From: Epiperipatus broadwayi
Lineage: Eukaryota > Onychophora > Udeonychophora > Euonychophora > Peripatidae
Direction of reading: 5' to 3'
Assembly (NCBI GenBank): GCA_028023455.1
Contig: JAQFVV010000027.1
Span: 10,163,845-10,227,844, forward strand
Length of the DNA: 64,000 bases
Numbering within the stretch: position 1 is the first letter of the stretch; every line of letters begins with the position of its first letter. Under the pieces are notes generated by a model that was given only the letters and a program-made list of their open reading frames with translations, was not told the DNA's origin and ran no database searches. Shown piece by piece: positions 54,039 through 64,000 of this stretch. Position numbers and translations under genes: made by a program.

Positions 54039-55249
54039 GAGTTTTTTGTTAGTAAAAGGGAGATATATAGTAAAGATGGATTTCACTTAGCAAAACAGGG
54101 AAGTGAAGATTTTTGGAATTTGATTTAAATTGCAGTATTATCAAAAAAAAAAAAGAAGAAGAAGAATGGATGAATGTAAGAAATAAAAAAAGGGTAGCAG
54201 ATTTGGATATTAACGTAGATGTGGAGAGAAAATGGGTCTATAAAATTAATAGTAAGCAAGTTAGTTACAATGTAATGCAAAAGAAAGAGTCAAAAGAATT
54301 TATAAGAGTAGTTAAAAAAAAAAATGTTAAAATTGGTATTTGAATATGCAAGGTGGTAGAAGACCAGACAAATGGCTGAAATTAAACAAAGCAGTTAAAA
54401 ATGAAAAGCTTGAGGTACTAGCAGTAGTAGAAACACATCTAATAGAAGAATAAGAACTGATACTGGAAGACTTGGTATATCAGAGTATAAATAGAAAAGA
54501 AAAAGAAAAAAGGGGTGGTGATATAGAAGTTATATCAAAAAAGTATTTAAATACTGTTAAAAGACAAGAACATGTGTGATTTGAAATAAGGTTAGAAAGA
54601 CAAAATGGTGGCTGTAGTGTAAGGGGATACAAATGGGCATATTGAAGAACTTGATGATGTAGATAAATAAGAATGGACAGCTTTTGAAGAACTTTATTAG
54701 AGAGTGAATTTGAACATTTGAATTTGAAATTTATCATATATTTATGAGGGAGAATACACATGATCTAGAAATAATATAGTTCACATAATAGATTATGTAT
54801 TAATAGGGAAAGAGGGGATGAATAACGTACAAAAAATTAAAGTGTTTGATAATGGAGAGAGAGAGAGTAATTTCTTTATAATAGTAATGGTTAGTAATGT
54901 GATGGGAAAATAGTAATAAAAGTAGAAAGGATAATGAAAGAAGTGGATGGAGAATGAATGCTAAGTATTAGAAGAATATAAAATAAAATTTGAAGAAATC
55001 ATGGAAGAGTTGGTTGGAGATGAACATAAGGAATGGTGTGGTGAGGTAGAAAAAATGGCAAATGGGTTTTAGATGATAATATTCAGAACAACAAAAGTAA
55101 TAGAAAAATAAGAGTTAGTAAAAGTGTAAAAGAAAAGAAAAAAGTATGCAGAGAATATAAGTGTGCTATTAAGAACAAAGAAAGTGAAAAAGATGTTAAC
55201 GTTGAATGAGGAAAATATTAAAAAAAGAAGTTGACTAAAATAGATAATT

Positions 55250-55250
<1 letters not shown>

Positions 55251-55285
<35 letters not shown>
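55251..55285 (+). repeat. GA dinucleotide run inside LINE-B
   Basis: About 15 GA units interrupt the LINE-B ORF2 region where copy 1 has AATTATATAAAGAGAATG. The run arose by slippage in an already A/G-rich stretch after insertion. Confidence 0.85.
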
Positions 55286-55286
<1 letters not shown>

Positions 55287-55886
55287 TTAAATAAAATTGT
55301 TGGAGAATATTAATAAAAGTGAAAGAGATGAGAGTAAATTTTTTTGGGAATACATTAAAAGAATGAATGTAAGGAAGATAGAAATAGTATTAAAAATGAT
55401 GAGGGAATAGAGTGTAGCTCTAGAGAAGAATTAGAGACAATGTTAAATAATTATGTAATGGATATAGAAAAGATATTAGGTATGAAGGACAGAGTGATAA
55501 AAAACATGAAAGCATATAGTAATGGAAATATTAGGTTTACAAAAAATTAATTGAATGAGATAGAAAAGAAATTGAAAAGTAAAGGCAAGAGGTTTAGATG
55601 GATGTGCAGCAGAGATCATAATGAAATTTAGAAAATAGGCAAAATTAAATCTATTATCATGTTTTAATAAGATGGCACAGAGGAGAAAATTTCAAGATAG
55701 TTAGAATAATACAAGAATAAGGCTACTATTCAAAGAAAAAGGTAAAGATCATAGAAAATTAAAAAATTATAGAACGATAGCAGTAATGTCAATGTTATAT
55801 AAAGTTTCACATATATGGTAGCTGGAAGGGTAGCAAAATGGATGGAAGAAAATAATATAGTGGGAGACATGTAAGGGTTTTTTAGA

Positions 55887-56126
55887 TTGGATAGGTGTAT
55901 AGAAGATAGTTTATTTGTAGTCATACAACTTATAGATATGAGTAGTAGTACAGCTAGACAGTTATATATGGTTTTCATAGATATAGAGAAGGCATATGAT
56001 AGAGTGAATAGAAATAAATTATGGATAAGTTTAGTAAATTTGGAAATGGTTGGAGCTTTAGTGGATCTTATTAAGAGATTGTGTGAAAATAATTACTATA
56101 TGTATCAATTAGAGAATATAGAATGA
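55887..56126 (+). pseudogene. LINE-B reverse transcriptase, motif A part
   Basis: A 79-codon frame: DRCIEDSLFVVIQLIDMSSS (the CR1-type Q-G-F-R...S-x-D-x-L-F block), then LYMVFIDIEKAYDRVNRNKLW with motif A (first catalytic Asp), then LCENNYYMYQLEN. Upstream KNYRTIAVMSMLYKV (55765-55810) is the RT entry block in another frame. Downstream GLRQGCPTSPI (motif B) follows after one stop. Confidence 0.85.
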
Positions 56127-56161
56127 GTTAAAGTTAAAAATAGTGTGGGACTAAGGCAAGG

Positions 56162-56446
56162 ATGCCCTACATCACCTATTTTATTTTTTTGTATTTGAGA
56201 GAATTAGAGGGAAAAATTAGGAAGAGAGGTAGAAATACCATTAATAAGTGGCAAGAGAGTATATATATTATTGAAATTTTATTTGTGGATGATGTCATCT
56301 TGTGCACAGAGAGTAGGAAAGATATGGAAGTTGTGCTGAAGACATGCACAAGGGTGAGTAAAGAGATGGGGATTAAATTTAGTGAGGAAAAACCAAAAGT
56401 AATGATGAATAAATCCGAGGAAAGAGAAGAGAAAGAATTTTTTTAG
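56162..56446 (+). pseudogene. LINE-B reverse transcriptase, motif C part
   Basis: A 94-codon frame whose C-terminal two thirds hold IEILFVDDVILCTESRKDME, the catalytic motif with Val at the position usually Ala (F-V-D-D), then VSKEMGIKFSEEKPKVM. Copy 1 retains FADD. The first part of the frame is out of phase relative to copy 1. Confidence 0.8.
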
Positions 56447-57605
56447 AGGATGTAAATTTAAGTGTTCTGAATAGGTATAACTATTTGGGAATCATTTTAA
56501 GTAATCAGAGAAATTGCTTGGATGAATGAGAGAAAAAAAAGATAAATGAAGCAAAAAAAAAAAGAGGGACTGATAAAGAAATTAACAGTGTTTTCATATA
56601 ATAAATATGATGTATCTAGAAGTGTATGGAAGGGAGTAGCAGTAGCAGGGTTAACTTGTGGTAATGATGCATTATGTGTTAATAAAGGAGTGTTAGATTA
56701 CTTAAAAAAAGTACAAAGAGAAGTAAAAAGACACACATTAGGTGCAGATGTCTGGATGGCAAAGAAGGAGATATGGGATGGCCAACATTTTATATGAGAG
56801 ATGCTAAAATGAAAATGTTCAGTATATTGCAATTTATGGATAAGAGAATAGCCAAAATAGTATTTAATTGGGTTATGTGTATAAGGACAGGCAACAAGAT
56901 GGGTGATAAAGTTAGTACAGTATGCAAAAGATTGGGATAAAAAATTTATGTCAGTATACTTATACAAAAGATGGGATGATTGTGTTAGGAGGATATTGGG
57001 TGTTATATTGGTAAGGAATGAGATCCATTAATAAAAAATAGAGAGTTGAAGAGATGGAGAACTAGTATGAAGAGTAAAAAGAGTTTAAATATATATAGAA
57101 GTGAACAAAATATTGGGTGTGAGTTAGTTTATGATAATAGTAAGGAAAGTAATTTACTGTTTAAGGTTCGAACAGGATCTTTAGCAACATGAGAATATAA
57201 CATAAATGAAGAAATGTAGGTGATTTAGTCTGAAAGTTACACAAGGAAGACATGGGAAATATTAAGCATATGTTAATTGAATGTCAATGCTTACAAGCAG
57301 AAGAGATACAAATGATAAAATTTGTGGGAGAATAAACATAAACAAAGTGATTACAGAGAATGTGGGTTCTAGATTTTTTATGCTGGGTTTGTAAAAAGAT
57401 AAAGGGGATCTGGATATAAAAGCCATAGAGTGGATAAAGATGATGCTGTGAAAATGACATGGAGCAGGATGAAGAAGAAAATGGGAAAAAAACTTAGGGT
57501 GGAGATGAAAAGGGAAAGTAAGGTGCTAACAGATTTTTCTGGGCATAGTGGCTGAAGGATTCTTGACTTCGATAAAAGAGAAACCATAGCATATTGCATT
57601 GATTA

Positions 57606-58429
57606 AATAAATAAACAACTATGTTGTATTTAAGCTAGTCCAGAAATGTTGTCCCTTAGATATAAGATGATTGAAAGATTTTAAACAAGCAAGCACGGGA
57701 AATTTTTAAAAATCCTCTCTGTGTTTTTTTGCCATTAAATGTTTTATTATATGATTATAATATAGACTTTATTATACACATATGTGGTAAATGAACATTG
57801 AAGAGCTGCTAAAATAACATGTGTCAACCAATATTGTGCTTTCTGAATTTATTTTCCGGTCATTTAAGATCAAACAATGCGATGGCCCTCTTTCTACTAA
57901 GTAAGACATCAATTGGATTTTCTTGAAGATTGGACTGATGTGTGTATAGACATTCTCTTCTATATTTGCATTCATAGGAAAAATAAATTATGGTTCTTCA
58001 TATTCCAAATGGTTACAAAGTTATACTCCAAAGCAATGAGTATTTGGTGATGGAAAGCCAGAGAGTGCAACAAATTGGTGAAATATAGACATAGGCCATT
58101 ATTCCATGATATTTTTTTTAATTTAGTGATCTGTAACTGTAGATCATTTTACGAATTAGAAAAAGAAGCATCTAAAATATTAAATAGTATAATGTTATAT
58201 TTCATGAAGTTAGCAAAAAGATGAAGAAATAATTAATTTTCAAAATAAATATATATTTTAGTATAAATACATAAATATTGAAAGCACAAATAGAATGAGA
58301 TGTATTATAAATAAAAATTAGAAACAACACTGTGATGATTGACAGAATCACAAGACTCAACATAATGAAACATATCAAATGAAGAGAATTAAGATATATG
58401 CCTAACAATTCTCATAATGATGAAGAAGA
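57606..58429. other. Unassigned
   Basis: AT-rich. Minus frames 57772-57975 and 58202-58408 have no recognised domain. Confidence 0.4.
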
Positions 58430-59540
58430 TTTTTATATGGCTGTACAGTATGTTTTGATCATACCAAACAACAGTTTAAAATGATCATGAAAGATTTCAT
58501 GCTAGAATTGGATAATGATTGAAAGATGAAAATGTTAAGCAGTAAATTTGGATATGAAATGAGAAATGATAGATGAAATTTGTGAAATTTGCAATAAAAG
58601 AAAAAATGTGTATTATTAATTTTAATTTTTGAAAAAAATCCTAAGGTTGAATTATATTTTAATCAACCAGGAAAATATATATTTTAATTGTGTAATGTGT
58701 TTAATAAATTCAATATAGGGGAAGATAATTGATTAGCAAAATGTAAAATATTTGGTAATACAAAACTATAAAATCAAAGTTATTAAAGAAATTATTAACA
58801 ATTGAATTCACTATTCTTCAAAAATACTTCAAGGAATTAGAGATTCTAACAAACTTTTGATTATATCTCTATCAAATTTAGTAAAAAAATAAATACTTTT
58901 CTATTATAAATACCTACTATGATAGTCATATGAAAGACAGCAATTTTAATTTTCAACTGAAACAAAATAATATATAAAGAAAAAAAATACAAACATATTT
59001 AAAACTGGTTTATATAGAAGAACATAGAATATCTGGAAATTTTATAAAGTGCTACAAAAGATATGCTATACGTAAATATAACTGTAAATTAACAAAGAAA
59101 GTTTTAAAAGAAAATAAGTCTCAAAAGTATAACCATTGTGTTGCTATTAGCAGAGAGTATTTGTTACTAGGAAGATACTCATTATAACATCAGTGAGTTA
59201 GTAACATGATTAAACAGCATATGTAGAAGGCTGCTTACCTACTGATTAAAGAATTACTAATGAAAACTGTGCTTGTAAATTATATTGCTGTTAGTAAAAA
59301 TATCATACTATTATTAAAAAGAGAAATGTCATCATGAAGTAAATTGAAGAGTACAAAAAAAAACCCCTAAAATAAATAACTATGGTAATTCCTCACACTT
59401 GATTACGTGTTTAATCCTAAAAATGAGCAGATGATTTGCCTGAACATGCCCTAAATATAATGACAAAAAATGTAAATTTAAAAAAGCCCCAAAATCTAAT
59501 GAACATGCATTTTTAAATGTTTAATTTTGTATCCTTTTTT
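58430..59540 (+). mobile_element. LINE-A remnant, endonuclease to linker region
   Basis: It runs parallel to LINE-A 2590-3640. ATCATGAAAGATTTCATGCT AGAATTGG is the MGDFNARIG block; GGATATGAAATGAGAAATG, GTTTAATAAATTCAATATAG GGGAAGAT, and AATATAACTGTAAATTAACA AAGAAAG follow in the same order. It is too decayed for any frame. Confidence 0.65.
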
Positions 59541-61417
59541 TTTTTTTAATATAATGGTTGCCTTTGACCAAAGGTGCTTAATATTAAAAATGTTAAGATT
59601 GTATTTAATATTTTTAATGTTTATATTCGGTATTAGCATTACCTTTAATTTAAAAGAACTGGGTAACTGAAGCAATTACATCATCTTTTGAAATACCAAG
59701 TCTTTAAAATAAAATAATGAGTCATCTATGAAGAATAGGAAACCTCCAGAAAATTTTAAAATGATCAGCATTTTCAATGGCGATTTTGTAACGAATGGTC
59801 AGATCGCGACAACGTATAGATTGATCGATGTCATTTATCGGTTGGATGTGTCAGCATGGGTTTTGGGCGGTTCTTATAATTGGAAAGGGCCGTGAGCGTA
59901 TACTAAATCAGCACTGTCACAACGTATTGTTCTTAGAGGTACATATTTCAATCCCGTTCATATCTTTTATCAGACTACAATCTTATTAGACAGTATTATT
60001 ACTCACAAATCATACAACTTGTTAATTCTAAACAGTAAGACTATCTAATTATACATATACATTAAAACACTTGTAAATATCTATTGCATTCGTTTATATG
60101 TATTTGTTTATATACATAAATCTATCTATTCCTATATAAATTTTCATGTATATTCACGAACATATACGTACACTATCATATCAATATAAAGTTTAACGTA
60201 TATTCTAGTTCAAGATTTTTTTTATCAAATATAGCATCTATACAGTTAATATATACCATCCATATTTTTGTGTGTGTGCGCGCGCGCGCAAATTGAACAG
60301 CTTATTATTACAAAATCATTTAAGCCTTTAATAATAAGCTTTTTTGCACTAACGACTGACTGAACTGGATAAAGAAAACAAGAAAGATTTGATGATTTTT
60401 TTTATTGAAAAAAAAAAAAAAAAAGAATTAAAATTTTGAATATTTGTAACTTGAGTAGGACAACTCTTGTTGAATATTTATGAGAAAATAAAGATTTTAT
60501 AAAACGGTTTTCTAAAGAAATTAGACTTTTTGTTTGTTCTCTTCTAGAAGTGAAAATAAATTGCAAATAGTTGCTGACTGAATGTTCAAAAGCTACAGCT
60601 ATAAGGATTGTGATGTTTGGAAAACCAAACCACGTCCATAAAATACTGAAAAAAGCGTCATTAAAAATTGCTTTGAACTTTATTTTTGAGAGATAAAGCA
60701 ATATATAATTATAAATAATAAATATTTTCCATTTTTCAAATTAATGTTTGTGTGTGCGCGTAAATATATATTCAAGTTTTTGTTTTTATCAATGCGTTTT
60801 AGCTCAGTTCTATGCGAATATCAATCAACTCAGAAGTAAGATCAACCCCTCACTGGATGCATATGGATGCACATTCACTTCAATTTTTCAAGTGAAAAAA
60901 GGAAGGCATATGACATTTAAATACTAAAAGGACAGGTAGATCTTTGATCTAGGATTTTTAGTTTTTGGTTTGTCTCGGCCACTGCGTTAAACTACACAGA
61001 ACAATCAATAATAAAGTGTCACTGGTGAAAATTAAATGTTTTGCTCTTATTTTGTAAAACTTCATAATATCGGAAGACTCTTAGCAGTCAATAAACTTGT
61101 TCACCAGTTAGACACACTCACATTTATATATAATTTAAAGCACTGAATGTCAAAGATAGTTAAAAATTAAAAACAAATATAATAATTATTTTCAATAAAT
61201 TTCTGTAGTTTTTATTATTAGTCAATTTTAATGTAAAGACTGTACAGAAAAAGTCGAATTAAAAAATGAGCAATGTATAATGGACGAAAATTGAAATGCA
61301 AATGTGGCCATAGAGATTCAGAGTATTTGATATCTCTGACTTATCTAATTAGTAAATGATGCAAAATGTATGCGTGATGAGAGAACTTGGTCTGACTTTC
61401 TGTCTGATGGATGGTGT
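59541..61417. other. Unassigned; one CpG-containing patch
   Basis: 59770-59940 contains several CpGs, a GGGCGG box (about 59867) and an ATTGG box (about 59879), which is unusual in this AT-rich DNA. It could be a promoter remnant or part of an unrecognised repeat. GT/GC runs lie at 60270-60291 and 60748-60762. No gene. Confidence 0.3.
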
Positions 61418-61441
61418 GGTGGTGGTGGTGGTGGTAGTAGT

Positions 61442-61527
<86 letters not shown>

Positions 61528-61560
61528 TAGTAGTAGTAGTAGTAGAAGAAGAAGAAGGAG
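61418..61560. repeat. Compound trinucleotide microsatellite
   Basis: GTG units, then GTA, then about nine GCA units, then about 22 GTA units, then GAA/GAG units. Open frames on both strands (61349-61675, 61356-61664, 61370-61570) are translations of the array. Its structure parallels the array at 40984. Confidence 0.95.
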
Positions 61561-62097
61561 AAGGAAATGAAAAAGAAGGTTGGAGATACAAGCTATCTTT
61601 TAACATCTTGATTATAATAATATATGTAAACAAAAGAAGTAAATCCCCTTCCCTCAGACTATGAATTAAAAGCACTCTAAATATTGAATAAAGTATTTAA
61701 AAATAGAATGAATCCATCTTTACTCCCTTTATTTACATATACATTGAGATTTATTTAATTTAATGTTTACATATTAAATCTAATTTACTTATTATAATCA
61801 ATGTATTAAAAAAGAGATTCTATCTCCAGCTTTATATAATTCATTATTAGTTTAATAATTATTAAATGCCATATTCCATCTCAATGATATATTAATTTCA
61901 TTCTGAATTACAAACTATATTAACATTGATATGCTTATAAATATCAGAACTCCAAAAATAGATAGATTCATTCTAGTTTTGATTCTTTGTTTAACATTTT
62001 TAGTGCTTTTAACTCATATCCTAAAGTAGGGTGATTTACTTTCTTTAATTATGCATATACTGAGCTATGCTTTATTTAATGTTTATATATACATATA
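61561..62097. other. Unassigned
   Basis: AT-rich spacer between the array and the Tigger-type element. Confidence 0.4.
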
Positions 62098-62368
62098 CAC
62101 CTGGGTCTCATTTTATGTGAATTATTTTAATGCGATTTTGAAGTTATGCGATTCATGTTTCTTCTTAATATCTTTCATATTTCACTATATTTATTAGATA
62201 TCAAGAAATTTAAATTATTAATAACTTATTTTGATTTAAAATACTTTTTTTTCTTTCAAAAATATAATGTTATATTAGCAGGTAACGTGAATATGACCTG
62301 ATGCTGTATTTAGAATCTTAGCTTCTATGTAAATAACCTACTTATACTAATGAGTAAATAATAATAAT

Positions 62369-62597
<229 letters not shown>

Positions 62598-62977
62598 TAA
62601 ACATTCAAAAATTTTAAACCTTTAAAATATATTTTGTTAGATATAACAGAAATAAATAATCGTATTAGATTTTTAAAATAAATAATGATTTTATTGATTT
62701 TGTAAACTGAAAGTAATCTTTCTAATGATAATGTATAATCTTTTTGTTTTGATTGCGATCTAATTTTTTTAATATAGAAACAAAATGTGAACATTTAAAA
62801 TTTATTTCAGTAGTAAACAAAAAAAGACAAATTTATTATTTTCTTATAAGTAAAAATCAGTTAATCATAGATTTTAGGTTGATGTGTGAGACAAAGAGAA
62901 ATGTCAAAAAATGCTGAAATCTGAGAGTTTTCTGCAATGAACAACCTCTTAAATTCCAATAAGAGCTAAATAGTTAT

Positions 62978-63166
62978 ATGTCTAGATATCATGAGCTTTA
63001 TAAACAATTAGTAAAATCATCATCTCAAAGTTTAATCCCTGATTACATTGTCAGCAAAAAACCATTAACACAGAACAAGACTGAAAGTGGCACTAGTTGT
63101 ACTTGCTCTTGTGACGAATCTGATTTCTTACCAGTTCGCATATTGTCAAGTAGTGGTAATGATTAA
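62978..63166 (+). pseudogene. Tigger-type transposase C-terminal remnant
   Basis: A 62-codon frame starting MSRYHELYKQLVKSS and ending CTCSCDESDFLPVRILSSSGND before TAA. It lies inside the inverted repeats of the Tigger-type element, just before an AATAAA-like stretch (TTAATAAAAAAAAG at 63202). An acidic, Ser-rich tail is usual for pogo-group transposases, but the DDE catalytic core is absent. Assignment rests on position within the element and not on a family motif, and the start codon is probably internal to the original gene. Confidence 0.5.
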
Positions 63167-63466
63167 AATATGTATGAAAAAATGTAAAATTAAATACTGT
63201 AGTTAATAAAAAAAAGTAAAAAAAGTTTGTCTTGTATTAATTTTTTTCAAATATTTGAAATTTTTTATTAGTCATACTTTATTTCCTTATTTTTTTAATG
63301 TGAATTTTAAAGTAATTTTTCCTTGTTGCTTTGCTTTTATGCAATTTTTGAAAATTACAGAACCTATCCCCCATTTTTCAAGCTAAGTTAAATCTATTTT
63401 TGTGCAATTTTTTAATGTGGATTTTCTGTGGAACATATATACCACATAAAACAAGACCCAGGTCTA

Positions 63467-64000
63467 TATATATATTATACCATTACCAATTCAATTGCAG
63501 TTTAAATTAGTTGTATTACAAAGCTGCATGGTCAAAAAATTAGTAAATACAATTTAATCAAAAACTCTAATAGATTGATTGGTAAAGTTTGATATTGCCA
63601 TATGTATTCATATGTAATACCCAATATCTGGTTTAAGAAATTGAAAGGAAATAGGTCTATAAAGTCAACAGAACTAACACATATTTTGTATAATAAAACT
63701 ATTTTGTAAAATTGTAATTAAGAAAATGAGACCGGTATAATGGAAATAAATAAAGAGAAATTAATCAATTTAATTAAATTTTATCACATGCACATAAATA
63801 TGAATTGAAAAAATGTACCAAACAGATTTACCTTCTAGAATAGGTTTAAAAAAATAATTTGCCTTTTTCTCATAGTAAAGTGAATGAAGAATCTGAATTT
63901 ATTAGAAAAAATTATAAGGTATTAACATTGAGAAAGAAATAATTTGCCTTTTTCTTGTAGTAAATTGAATGGCAAATCTGAATTCATTGTTAAAAATTAT
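63467..64000. other. Unassigned; imperfect direct repeat at window end
   Basis: TAATTTGCCTTTTTCTCATAG TAAAGTGAATG (63855) recurs as TAATTTGCCTTTTTCTTGTAG TAAATTGAATG (63941), each followed by ATCTGAA-TTCATT-type sequence. It is a tandem unit of about 86 bp that may continue past the window. Confidence 0.6.

Larger units (their letters stand above)
53170..57605 (+). mobile_element. LINE-B copy 2: CR1/L2-like non-LTR retrotransposon with PHD and SGNH-like ORF1
   Basis: This is the more complete LINE-B copy. Order: Cys-rich PHD-type finger (53171-53345), coiled coil (53450-53640), SGNH-hydrolase-like segment (53680-54125), endonuclease start (LEVLAVVETHL near 54410), reverse transcriptase (55730-56450), C-terminal part (56450-57500), 3' end near TTGCATTGATT at 57600. 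PHD and esterase-like domains in ORF1 are known from CR1-group elements. Numerous stops and frameshifts make the copy inactive. Copy 1 at 5980 and the antisense ends at 28010-29041 confirm the boundaries. Confidence 0.82.

Noticed and set aside
54480-54761. Minus-strand frames across LINE-B (also 9567-9851, 8051-8335, 56698-56967)
   Set aside because: Shadows of the purine-rich LINE-B coding strand.
61349-61675. Poly-Thr/Ala and poly-Val frames
   Set aside because: Read-through of the compound triplet array; no domain on either side.

Overview
The window is a piece of a strongly AT-rich metazoan (probably invertebrate) nuclear genome. The evidence is GT-AG spliced exons set in very long introns, non-LTR retrotransposons of RTE-like and CR1/L2-like types, pogo/Tigger, hAT, mariner-type and TTAA-type DNA elements, a tRNA-derived SINE, an LTR retroelement and long trinucleotide microsatellites. 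I cannot place the species from sequence alone. No bacterial gene organisation, CRISPR array, rRNA or functional tRNA gene was seen. Almost all long open frames are either decayed transposon proteins or translations of microsatellites.

Host gene: two exons on the plus strand, 19059-19149 and 35866-35975, have good splice sites and matching phase. Joined, they read like the core of a mannose-6-phosphate-receptor-homology (MRH) domain: an NPC-x-x-F motif, a spaced Cys, then VCQ, G-x-QD and a DG-x-L...YY strand. The intron between them is about 16.7 kb and is filled with repeats. The other exons were not found with confidence and may lie outside the window.

Layout. 1-5,030: foldback and SINE-like repeats, then a long RTE-like LINE (LINE-A, 2242-5025). 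5,225-10,372: foldback fragments and a long CR1/L2-like LINE (LINE-B copy 1). 10,970-18,400: antisense and sense LINE-A remnants, MITEs, and a foldback element (FB1) inserted into a LINE-A copy. 19,059-36,400: the MRH exons and their intron. The intron holds a nested FB1 with a 1.47-kb miniature LTR retroelement inside it, tandem duplications, several MITEs, LINE-B 3' ends, perfect hairpins and an hAT-type element. 36,400-41,000: extremely AT-rich decayed sequence. 40,984-43,424: trinucleotide array plus a third LINE (LINE-C, AYMDD reverse transcriptase, poly-A tail). 43,490-52,550: hAT end, FB1/FB2 copies and two copies of a very short tRNA-derived SINE. 53,170-57,605: LINE-B copy 2, whose ORF1 shows PHD finger, coiled coil and SGNH-like parts. 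57,600-64,000: LINE-A remnant, a second trinucleotide array, and a pogo/Tigger-type element keeping only the C-terminal end of a transposase-like frame.

The most unusual material is the FB1 family (near-complete palindromes flanked by direct repeats of about 8-12 bp in three copies), the LTR element with minisatellite-bearing 610-bp LTRs around a 252-bp interior, and the domain layout of LINE-B ORF1. All statements come from reading the sequence by eye; no alignments or database searches were run.
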